Assembly (NCBI GenBank): GCA_024275915.1
Contig: JAJRYG010000068.1
Coordinates: forward strand, 1-64,000
Origin: Gammaproteobacteria bacterium
GTDB lineage: Bacteria; Pseudomonadota; Gammaproteobacteria; UBA6429; Thiohalophilaceae
Reading direction: 5' to 3'
Length of the DNA stretch: 64,000 bases
Shown piece by piece: positions 36,541 through 45,465 of this stretch. Made by a program: the position numbers and the translations under genes. A model generated the notes under the pieces. The model had not been told where the DNA came from and did not search any database. It worked only from the letters and a program-made list of their open reading frames with translations. Every line of letters starts with the position of its first letter. Position 1 is the first letter of the stretch.

Positions 36541-36855
36541 CCAGGCAGTTGAAAAACGTCGTTATTCGACAGCCTGCTAAATGGTTGATTTTGTATGCCC
36601 GGATGCCAAATTGATCATCGAAGCCGATGGCGGACAATAGGCTGAACAAATCCCCCAGGGTGCCAGACGAAAAACCCGGCTGGAAGCAATGGGGTATCCG
36701 CATGTGCGTTTGTGGGATCACGAAATACCAGGCGAACTTCACGGTGTGCTTGAACAAATACCGTCGGCCCTGATTGCCCCCCCTCACCCCAGCCCTCTCC
36801 CTGAGGGAGAGAGCGTTGGCGTGGTGGCCACCCACAAAGTCTTCTGAATCGCCAA
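36541..36855 (+). repeat. Dispersed DUF559-derived repeat, copy C
   Basis: Starts with a worn copy of the 35-nt palindrome (36543-36577), then MVDFVCPDAKLIIEADGGQ, the same TAG stop as copies A and B, AEQIPQGARRKTRLEAMGY and RLWDHEIPGELHGVLEQI, and ends with the CCCTCTCCC/GAGGGAGAG hairpin and CTTCTGAATCGCCAAA. It lies between the luxI and luxR pseudogenes. Confidence 0.75.
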
Positions 36856-36891
36856 ATTTTTCAACAATCTGTCAGGAGGTCATGATTGGCT

Positions 36892-37561
36892 TCAGAACTG
36901 CGGGCGGATCAGGCCGAGGGACACGGCACGTACAATGGCCTGCTGGCGGTTGCTACATTGAGTTTCTGAATGCTGTTTTGCACGTGGAAGGTGACGGTCC
37001 GCTCGGCAATGTTGAGGATCAGGGAAATTTCCCAGCTGGTCTTTCCTTCTGCCGTCCACAGCAGGATCTCCTTTTCCCGCAGAGTCAGCCGGATGGGTCG
37101 AAGTGGCAGGGGATCGTGGCTGAAAATGCGTCGCACCGCTTCGTGCAGGTGAAAGGCAAAGCCCGGTCCAAGAGCCGAAATCTGTTCGAGTTTCGCTTTC
37201 ATTCGCTGTGGATTTCGGGATGAGGAGAGAATGAACATGTCAAAGTCACCTTGCGGCGTGTGGGCCGGGTGACTGTTTCCCCGTTCAGGGGAGTAAAATT
37301 TTCGGCACACTAGGCCACGGTCGGATCGGCCTGGATACACTGGTTTTCATTGTAATGGCGCCACCATTGTGCCGGATAGCCACTGATATGAATGAAATGG
37401 GGTTGGGTAAATGACGTGGGGATCCGGGTGCCGTAATGGAAATGCTCAAAGTTGCCCTGTTCGCAGAGCTGGCTGCAGCTTTCATGCAGATCATCAACGG
37501 TTTTTGCCGTCTGCAGACTGGCAATGATGTCCTGGTAGCGTTGTAATTCCATGCGATTCAC
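36892..37561 (-). pseudogene. luxR: LuxR-family quorum-sensing regulator, multiply broken
   Basis: The N-terminal signal-binding part is recognisable: YPAQWWRHYNENQ and ADPTVA with the conserved Trp, Tyr, Asp and Pro. It stops at TAG 37310-37312. The frame then shifts and about 30 residues expected between DPTV and the GxSHPxH stretch are missing (only NSHPAHTPQGDF remains). The HTH is good (LTLREKEILLWTAEGKTSWE, LNIAERTVTFHV), but a further frameshift after QKLNV displaces NRQQAIVRAVSLGLI into another frame. Confidence 0.85.
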
Positions 37562-37683
37562 GATACGGGTTGCAAGGATTCATGGAGGGACTTTTTCAAC
37601 ATCTTGCTCAAAATATAGGTGAGCGTCTCTCATGTTACCATGCAGGCTTCCGCGCGTTTGTTGCTGAAAAATAGTCTGAGACA

Positions 37684-37708
37684 GGAGGTGATCCCATTTA
37701 CAGCAGAA
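37684..37708 (+). promoter_or_regulatory. Near-perfect Shine-Dalgarno with unusual spacing
   Basis: AGGAGGTGATCC at 37683-37694 matches the 16S rRNA 3' end over 12 bases. The first ATG is too far away (19 bases after AGGAGG). An in-frame ATT at 37696, seven bases after AGGAGG, is at the ideal distance and would add Met-Tyr-Ser-Arg before the annotated ATG. Confidence 0.5.
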
Positions 37709-38973
37709 TGACAGTCACTTTTTCACGCCCCTTTCTCATTGTCCTGCTGACCTTGTTCCTGTCTGTCGGGTGGGCAGAGGACATGGAAGTGTCCGTTCTG
37801 CAACAGGAATTCACGGTTCAGCACTACCCTGCAGAAGGCCACAGGCTGGTGATCTGGATTGCCTCGGGCTATGGCTCCAACAAGCGGGTGTCCGCCTTCA
37901 GCCAGGCGCTTGCCGAGCAGGGCATCGAAGTCTGGCATGTGGATCTGGCCGAGAGTCTGTTTTTGCCCAGGGGCACGGCCACCATGCGCAGCCTGAGTGG
38001 CAAATATGTGGCCGGGCTGATTGAGCTTGCCCATGGGCAAACGGGCAAGAACATTACCCTGATCAGCAGTTCCTATGGCGCATTGCCCGTGTTGCGTGGT
38101 GCACGCCACTGGCAATCACAACAGTCAGGCAAGCCGGCCGCGTATTTCGGTGGCGCCATTTTGTTCTCCCCGGATTTTTACAGCGGCATCCCGGCCCTGG
38201 GTCAGGCACCGGTCTTCGATCCGGTCGTTCAGGCGACCAACATCCCCGTCATGCTCTACCAGGATGCCCTGCGTGGAAACCGCTGGCAACTGGAAAAGGT
38301 GGTGAACAAATTACGCCGTGGAGGAAGTCGGCTGTATGTAAAAATCCTGGCGGGAGTGACTTCGCTGTTCTATCCGCAGGATCGGGCAGCAGCAACCCTT
38401 TCGGCCTTGAAGGCCCTGCCGGCAGAAATCAGCGGGGTGATCGGCTTGCTGCATGCTTCCCCCACGCCGGTGACAGTCATACCTCTGGCGCAGAAAAAAG
38501 CCCAGGTCGAGACCGGGATGGATACCGCACTCAAACCCTACAAGGGACAGACCCGGGCGTGGCCACTGGATCTGCCCAGCGTCAAAAAAGGCCGGATAAA
38601 ACGGCACGACTACCGGGGGCGGGTGACCCTCGTCAACTTCTGGGCCAGCTGGTGTCCGCCCTGTGTGCAGGAAATCCCCTCACTGAACCACCTGCGAAAG
38701 CTCATGCAGGGCAGGAATTTTGAACTCATCTCGGTGAATTACGCACAAAGCCGGCAGCAGGTCACGGCATTTTTGCAAAAGGTCGATGTGGATTTTCCCG
38801 TCCTGCTCGACGCAGACGGCCGAACCTCGGCAAAATGGAACGTGCTGGTCTATCCCTCCACCTTTGTCATCGGCCCCGATGGCCGGATCCGCTACGGCGT
38901 CAATGCCGCCATCCACTGGGACAGTCCGGAGGTGGTGAAAAAACTCGAAGCCCTGATGAGCGAGAAACCCTGA
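37708..38973 (+). CDS. Exported alpha/beta-hydrolase-like domain fused to TlpA-type thioredoxin
   Basis: 421 residues. A signal peptide (to about 23, VGWA-ED) leads to an alpha/beta-hydrolase-like domain: LVIWIASGYGSNKRVSAF, and ITLISSSYGALPVL, where S122 is the likely nucleophile though the first Gly of GxSxG is replaced. From about 285 a TlpA/ResA domain follows: VTLVNFWASWCPPCVQEIP with C316-PP-C319, then STFVIGPDGRI with the cis-Pro. The start may be the ATT 12 bases upstream. Such a fusion suggests a periplasmic disulfide step tied to hydrolysis; the substrate is unknown. Confidence 0.8.
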   Translation: MTVTFSRPFLIVLLTLFLSVGWAEDMEVSVLQQEFTVQHYPAEGHRLVIWIASGYGSNKRVSAFSQALAEQGIEVWHVDLAESLFLPRGTATMRSLSGKYVAGLIELAHGQTGKNITLISSSYGALPVLRGARHWQSQQSGKPAAYFGGAILFSPDFYSGIPALGQAPVFDPVVQATNIPVMLYQDALRGNRWQLEKVVNKLRRGGSRLYVKILAGVTSLFYPQDRAAATLSALKALPAEISGVIGLLHASPTPVTVIPLAQKKAQVETGMDTALKPYKGQTRAWPLDLPSVKKGRIKRHDYRGRVTLVNFWASWCPPCVQEIPSLNHLRKLMQGRNFELISVNYAQSRQQVTAFLQKVDVDFPVLLDADGRTSAKWNVLVYPSTFVIGPDGRIRYGVNAAIHWDSPEVVKKLEALMSEKP

Positions 38974-39014
38974 ATCTCCCGTATTCCGTCACTTGGCAGG
39001 GGTGACCGGGAGGA

Positions 39015-39101
39015 TGGTAGCGGTGGCCGGACTCGAACCGGCACTGAGTTGCCCCAACTGGATTTTGAATCCAGCGCGTCTACCAATTTCGCCACACCGC
39101 C
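39015..39101 (-). tRNA. tRNA-Leu (anticodon CAA)
   Basis: 87 bases read on the minus strand: acceptor GGCGGTG pairs with CACCGCT (first pair G-U), the D-arm is GCGAAATTGGTAGACGC, the anticodon stem CTGGA/TCCAG holds loop TTCAAAA with CAA, then a variable arm, the T-arm GCCGGTTCGAGTCCGGC, and an encoded CCA. It reads UUG. It is convergent with the hydrolase-TlpA gene and divergent from queA. Confidence 0.97.
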
Positions 39102-39246
39102 ATCATGTTACGCCCCGGGCCTGATGCCCGGACCGGTGGCGTATTATAGGGAGACGGACTGCCAATGTAAAAAGAAAACCATCCCCGTCCCGGTTTTCCA
39201 TTCCCGGTTTCCCAGGCGTAGGCCAGAACTGGTATGCTGCGGCGCC

Positions 39247-40296
39247 ATGCGACGCCGTGACTTTCATTTCGAGCTGCCCGACGAGTTGATCGCCCAGTTT
39301 CCCGCCGAGGAACGGGTGGCCAGTCGCCTGTTGCACCTGGCAGCCAGCGGCGAGCTGGCCGATCGCCAGTTTGTCGATTTGCCGGATCTGCTGCAGCCGG
39401 GCGATCTGCTGGTGATGAATAACACCCGGGTGATCCCGGCCCGTCTGTGGGGCCGCAAGGAAACCGGTGGCCGGATCGAAGTGCTGGTGGAACGGGTCCT
39501 GAACGACACCGATGTGCTGGCCCATGTCCGTGCCAGCAAATCCCCGGGGGCCGGACGGCGCCTGTTGTTCGGCGAAGGGGTCGAGGCCGAGGTACTGGGC
39601 CGGCAGGGCGAACTGTTCGAACTGCACTTTGCGGACGCGGACGCGCCGGCATCCCGCGTTACCGATATCCTGCAACGCATCGGTCACATGCCCCTGCCAC
39701 CTTATATAGAACGGGCCGACACCACGGTGGATCAGGCCCGTTACCAGACTGTCTATGCCCGCCGCGAGGGAGCGGTGGCAGCGCCCACCGCCGGTCTGCA
39801 TTTCGACACCGCCATGCTCGACACCCTGAAAGCAAAAGGTGTGAACCAGGTACAGGTCACCCTGCACGTGGGTGCCGGCACCTTCCAGCCGGTGCGGGTC
39901 GATGAGATTGCCGAACACCGGATGCATGCCGAATGGATGGAACTGGACGAAAGCGTGGTCGAGGCCGTGGAGGAAACCCGCACACAGGGTGGCCGGGTGA
40001 TCGCCGTGGGGACCACCAGTGTGCGCTGTCTGGAGACAGCCGCCAGCAGTGGCGCTTTGCGCCCCTATCGGGGAGATACGGACATCTTCATCACTCCCGG
40101 TTACCGCTTCAACGTCATCGATGCCCTGCTGACCAACCTCCACCTGCCCGAATCCACCCTGCTGATGCTGGTCAGCGCCCTGGCGGGGCATGCCAACATC
40201 ATGCAGGCCTACCGCCATGCCGTCGAACAGCGCTACCGTTTCTTCAGCTATGGGGATGCCATGTATATAGAAAGGCAGATACAAGATGAAAGATAA
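39247..40296 (+). CDS. queA: S-adenosylmethionine:tRNA ribosyltransferase-isomerase
   Basis: 349 residues from [19 protein letters not shown], the normal N-terminus; frames extending upstream run through the tRNA gene and are rejected. [33 protein letters not shown] and [15 protein letters not shown] are family motifs. QueA transfers ribose from SAM to preQ1 in tRNA to give epoxyqueuosine. Its last residues (ERQIQDER) are encoded by a gene-end AGATACAAG repeat. Confidence 0.96.
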   Translation: MRRRDFHFELPDELIAQFPAEERVASRLLHLAASGELADRQFVDLPDLLQPGDLLVMNNTRVIPARLWGRKETGGRIEVLVERVLNDTDVLAHVRASKSPGAGRRLLFGEGVEAEVLGRQGELFELHFADADAPASRVTDILQRIGHMPLPPYIERADTTVDQARYQTVYARREGAVAAPTAGLHFDTAMLDTLKAKGVNQVQVTLHVGAGTFQPVRVDEIAEHRMHAEWMELDESVVEAVEETRTQGGRVIAVGTTSVRCLETAASSGALRPYRGDTDIFITPGYRFNVIDALLTNLHLPESTLLMLVSALAGHANIMQAYRHAVEQRYRFFSYGDAMYIERQIQDER

Positions 40297-40357
40297 AAGA
40301 TACAAGAAACCTGAGACGGTGCTATCCCTTGTATCTTTTCACTTGTATCGTGTATCT
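40265..40357. repeat. AGATACAAG repeat pair forming a hairpin between queA and tgt
   Basis: AAAAGATACAAG near 40297-40308 is followed by a perfect reverse complement CTTGTATCTTTT near 40328-40339. A 12-bp stem could form in the queA-tgt message. Similar words lie at many gene ends in the window. Confidence 0.65.
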
Positions 40358-40374
40358 CAACCCAGCTTCGATAA

Positions 40375-41499
<1,125 letters not shown>

Positions 41500-41579
41500 T
41501 ATGCCGCAAATTTATCGGGGTCGGATCCGGCAGGAGACTGACCCGTGGACTCACTGCAAGAAAACAACAAGGTAATTCC

Positions 41580-41927
41580 ATGAGCTTTTTCATTTCCGAC
41601 GCTTTCGCGGAAGCCGCACCGGCGGCCTCGCAGGGTGGAGACCCCATTTCTTCGCTGATTTTCTTCGGCGGTTTTATCCTGATATTTTATTTCCTGCTCA
41701 TTCGCCCCCAGCAGAAACGGGCCAAGGAGCACCGTAACCTGGTCGCCAACATCGCCAAGGGTGACGAAGTGATCACCAACGGCGGGCTGCTCGGCAAGGT
41801 TACCAAGGTCAATGACGACTACCTGAGTGTCGAAGTGGCCGATAACGTCACGGTGCGTTTGCAACGTGCCGCTATCACCAGTGTCCTGCCCAAGGGAACC
41901 CTAAAGGCCGTCAGCAAGGAAAAATAA
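41580..41927 (+). CDS. yajC: Preprotein translocase subunit YajC
   Basis: 115 residues with one membrane helix (SSLIFFGGFILIFYFLLIRP) followed by the QQKRAKEHRNLV and GDEVITNGGLLGKV cytoplasmic part. Accessory of SecDF. A terminator-like hairpin follows before secD. Confidence 0.96.
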   Translation: MSFFISDAFAEAAPAASQGGDPISSLIFFGGFILIFYFLLIRPQQKRAKEHRNLVANIAKGDEVITNGGLLGKVTKVNDDYLSVEVADNVTVRLQRAAITSVLPKGTLKAVSKEK

Positions 41928-41943
41928 GCCGGAAGCAATCAAT

Positions 41944-41973
41944 GGCGGACCTCAAAGGCCCGCCTTGTTTTTG
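41944..41973 (+). terminator. Terminator-like hairpin between yajC and secD
   Basis: GGCGGACCT and AGGCCCGCC pair (one A-C mismatch) across a CAA loop, followed by TTGTTTTTG. Good form for a partial rho-independent terminator, which would lower secDF relative to yajC. Confidence 0.65.
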
Positions 41974-42048
41974 CTGGCCTGTTTTGTCAAGCCAGGACCC
42001 ATTAATCCGGAATGATTAATCCCAAATCTTGAATGAGTTAATTCGCCC

Positions 42049-43905
42049 ATGTTGAACCGTTACCCCCTGTGGAAAAACCTGCTGGTCCTGTTCGTTCTTG
42101 TCATCGGCATCATCTATGCCCTGCCGAACGTCTACGGTACCGATCCGGCCCTGCAGATCTCCGCTACTCGCACCACGGCGGTGGACAGCAATACCCTGAC
42201 CCAGGTGCGAGGACTGCTGGAAAGCCGCAAGTTGCCATTCAAAAAAATCGTCCTGGATAAAAACGGCCTGCTGGTGCGTTTTTCCGATGTGGAAGAACAG
42301 CTTACAGCGGCCGCGCTGGTTCGGGAACTGCTGGGAGATGACTACACCGTGGCCATGAACCTGGCCAGTGCCGCGCCCGCCTGGCTGGAAAGCATCAACG
42401 CCCTGCCCATGTATCTGGGGCTGGATTTGCGCGGTGGCCTGCACTTTCTCATGGAAGTGGACACCGAAACCGTGCTGAGTCAGGCCTACGAGCGCAACCT
42501 GAATGAAATCCGCAGCCTGTTACGCAAAAACAAGATCCGCTATCGCACCCTGCGTCAGCAGGGAGAGTCACTGGTAATGAAATTCAGCAGTGCCGAACTG
42601 CGTGACAAGGCCCACGACAAGATCCGTGGCGAGATTCGTGAACTGAAGCTTCGGGACAAGGACGAAAACGGCGATTACCTCATTGTTGCCACTTTCAGCG
42701 AGCCGGCCCTGTACGAAATCAAGAAAGCCGCCTTGCATCAGAACATCACCACCTTGCGCAACCGTGTCAACGAACTGGGCGTGGCCGAACCGGTCATCCA
42801 GCAGCAGGGCGACAACCGTATCGTCGTCCAGCTGCCGGGTATCCAGGACAGTGCCCAGGCCAAACGCATCCTCAGCGCTACGGCGACGCTGGAATTTCGC
42901 CTGGTGGACGTGGAAGGCAGCCTCAGTGACGCGCTGGCCGGAAACGTGCCGGCCGGTTCGCGGCTCTACAAGGAACGCAACGGCAACCCGGTGCTGCTGA
43001 AAAAACGCGTGATCATCACCGGTGACCGCATTACCAATGCCAGCTCCGGCTTCGATCAGGACAGCGGCAGCCCGGCGGTGTACATCAACCTCGATGGACC
43101 GGGGGCACAAGCCATGGGCCGCACCACCAAGGCCAACCTGAAGAAACCCATGGCGGTGGTATTCATCGAATACAAGCCCGAAACCCGCATCGTCGATGGC
43201 AAGGAAATCAATGCCACCCGCAAGGTGGAAGAAGTCATCAACATCGCCACCATCCAGGGTGTGTTCAGCAAGCGTTTCCAGATCACCGGTCTGGATGGAG
43301 TCAACGAAGCCCGCGACCTGGCCCTGCTGCTGCGCGCCGGTGCACTGGCGGCACCGATTCGTATCGTCGAAGAGCGTACCATTGGACCGAGCCTGGGCAA
43401 GGACAACATCGCCCAGGGTACCCGTTCGGTAGTGGTCGGCATGATGTTCGTCGTCATCTTCATGTTCCTCTGGTACCGGGGTTTTGGTCTGGTGGCGGAT
43501 GTCGCCCTGGTCGTCAACCTGATCCTCATCGTGGCGCTGCTTTCCATGTTGCAGGCCACCCTGACGCTACCGGGTATCGCCGGTATCGTGCTCACAGTCG
43601 GTATGGCGGTGGATGCCAACGTGCTGATCTTCGAGCGAATACGCGAGGAATTGCGCCTCGGCAATACGCCCCAGTCGAGCATCAATGCCGGTTATGAAAA
43701 GGCCCTGTCGACCATTGCCGATGCCAATATTACCACCCTGATTGCGGCAGTGGTGCTGTATATCTTCGGCACCGGGCCCATCAAGGGCTTCGCCATTACC
43801 CTGTCGATCGGTATTCTGACCTCCATGTTTACAGCCATCATGGGGACACGTGCCATCATCAACCTTTTTGTCTCTGGTCGAAAGATCAAGACCCTGTCGA
43901 TTTAA
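42049..43905 (+). CDS. secD: Protein translocase subunit SecD
   Basis: 618 residues. An N-terminal helix, the large periplasmic P1 region starting LGLDLRGGLHFLMEVD, and five C-terminal helices with GMAVDANVLIFERIREEL. Uses the proton gradient to pull exported proteins out of the Sec channel. secF follows 18 bases after. Confidence 0.97.
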   Translation: MLNRYPLWKNLLVLFVLVIGIIYALPNVYGTDPALQISATRTTAVDSNTLTQVRGLLESRKLPFKKIVLDKNGLLVRFSDVEEQLTAAALVRELLGDDYTVAMNLASAAPAWLESINALPMYLGLDLRGGLHFLMEVDTETVLSQAYERNLNEIRSLLRKNKIRYRTLRQQGESLVMKFSSAELRDKAHDKIRGEIRELKLRDKDENGDYLIVATFSEPALYEIKKAALHQNITTLRNRVNELGVAEPVIQQQGDNRIVVQLPGIQDSAQAKRILSATATLEFRLVDVEGSLSDALAGNVPAGSRLYKERNGNPVLLKKRVIITGDRITNASSGFDQDSGSPAVYINLDGPGAQAMGRTTKANLKKPMAVVFIEYKPETRIVDGKEINATRKVEEVINIATIQGVFSKRFQITGLDGVNEARDLALLLRAGALAAPIRIVEERTIGPSLGKDNIAQGTRSVVVGMMFVVIFMFLWYRGFGLVADVALVVNLILIVALLSMLQATLTLPGIAGIVLTVGMAVDANVLIFERIREELRLGNTPQSSINAGYEKALSTIADANITTLIAAVVLYIFGTGPIKGFAITLSIGILTSMFTAIMGTRAIINLFVSGRKIKTLSI

Positions 43906-43923
43906 TCGGGACGCAGCAGACCA

Positions 43924-44865
43924 ATGCAGATATTCAAGAAAACCCCAAGCTTCGATTTCATGGCCAGAAGAAAACTGGCCATGTTCATTTCCCTGGCCAT
44001 GATTCTTGCTTCACTGGTTTCCCTTTCCATTCGTGGCCTCAACTTCGGTCTCGATTTTACCGGTGGCACCCTGCTGGAAGTCGGTTATCAGCAGCCGGTG
44101 GACCTGCATGAGGTTCGCGGCGCACTGAAAAAGGCCGGCTTCGAAGATGCCGTGGTCCAGCATTTTGGTTCTGCCCGGGATGTGCTGGTGCGTCTGGCCC
44201 CAAGGGAAATCAAGCAGGGTGATGATTCCCTCAGCGACCAGGTACTGGCGGTGTTGCGCGCCAATACTGACGACAAGATTGAAATGCGCCGTCAGGAATT
44301 CGTGGGTCCGCAGGTGGGTGACGAGCTGCGTGACGATGGTGGCCTGGCCATGATCATCGCCCTGGGTTTCATCCTCGTCTACGTCATGATCCGTTTCGAA
44401 TACAAACTGGCGCTGGGTTCCATTTTCGCCTTGATCCATGACGTGACCATCACCCTGGGACTGTTCTCGTTCTTCCAGTGGGAGTTCGATCTGACCGTGC
44501 TGGCTGCGGTGCTGGCCGTGATCGGTTATTCACTCAACGACACCATCGTGGTGTTCGACCGCATTCGTGAAAATTTTCGCAAGATGCGCAAGGACACACC
44601 CATTGTCGTCATTAACACCTCGCTCAACCAGACCCTGTCCCGCACCATGATGACCTCCATCACCACCTTGCTGGTGGTTCTGGCCATGTTCTTCATGGGA
44701 GGGCAACTGATCCACTCCTTCTCCCTGGCGCTGATCATCGGTATCGTTGTGGGGACCTATTCCTCCATCTACGTTGCCAGCAGCGCCGCCCTGGCCCTCA
44801 AGATCACCCGTGAAAGTCTCATGCCGGTGCAGAAGGAAGGGGTGGAACAGGAGTCGCAGATCTAG
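43924..44865 (+). CDS. secF: Protein translocase subunit SecF
   Basis: 313 residues. LNFGLDFTGGTLLEVGY after the first helix, and VIGYSLNDTIVVFDRIREN among the C-terminal helices, are the SecF signature. Acts with SecD and YajC. An AGATACAAG gene-end repeat begins right after the stop. Confidence 0.97.
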   Translation: MQIFKKTPSFDFMARRKLAMFISLAMILASLVSLSIRGLNFGLDFTGGTLLEVGYQQPVDLHEVRGALKKAGFEDAVVQHFGSARDVLVRLAPREIKQGDDSLSDQVLAVLRANTDDKIEMRRQEFVGPQVGDELRDDGGLAMIIALGFILVYVMIRFEYKLALGSIFALIHDVTITLGLFSFFQWEFDLTVLAAVLAVIGYSLNDTIVVFDRIRENFRKMRKDTPIVVINTSLNQTLSRTMMTSITTLLVVLAMFFMGGQLIHSFSLALIIGIVVGTYSSIYVASSAALALKITRESLMPVQKEGVEQESQI

Positions 44866-45465
44866 GCAGATACAAGGGATAAAATACAAGATACAAGGGA
44901 AGGGAAAAAAACCTGCTTCTCGGCTTTTTCGTCGTCCTCCCAACCATGCTTGCCTTGCATCTTCAATACGCCCATTGCGCCGCTGCGACCTCTGTGAAAT
45001 CAGGGAATAGCGTTCCGAATATAACCCCGGTCACCCTGTGCCACGCCCTCTGATTTTTTCATCCAGCCGCAGGATGCCGCTGAGCAACGCGAAGCACATC
45101 GAGAACGCCCGAAACCGGCAGGGATCCACGCGACCGATGCGCCTCCTTGCGTCGGCGCATCCTGCCCGAATATAACCCGGCACTCCCGGGTGCCATGCCC
45201 TTTGGTTATTGTGCCCCGCCCAGGGCTTGTTTCCGACCATGACGCAGTGGAGACACCGGCGTCCCCGGTAAGGTCCGTCTTGTATCTCGTTCCTCGTCCC
45301 TGTCTTTTTTGTGACTCCCGTCTCATCCCTTTATCCCCCAGCCATTAAACTGTCGGGCAGGGATAACAATGTTTCGTTTTCCTGCCTGTAAACTGTGAAG
45401 ATTGCCGTTGTTTGGCGGTAGAATTTTCAGTAGGTACGGAAAGATAAAGTGGGGGACACAGGTTC
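44866..45465. other. 600-bp intergenic region with repeats, no credible gene
   Basis: Contents: AGATACAAG words at 44868-44905 (plus sense) and 45279-45310 (minus sense), and two diverged direct copies of CGAATATAACCC(C)GG followed by a GCCA(C/T)GCCC block at 45018-45059 and 45169-45213. A 108-codon minus-strand frame over these repeats has no ribosome binding site and is rejected. The promoter of the next gene is likely in the last 120 bases. Confidence 0.55.

Noticed and set aside
39049-39246. Longer N-terminus for QueA
   Set aside because: The open frame continues upstream only by crossing the tRNA-Leu gene on the other strand; QueA proteins start at [11 protein letters not shown] or similar.
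45000-45326. 108-codon minus-strand frame in the secF downstream gap
   Set aside because: It covers diverged direct repeats, has no ribosome binding site and an unlikely Arg/Gly/Ser-rich product.
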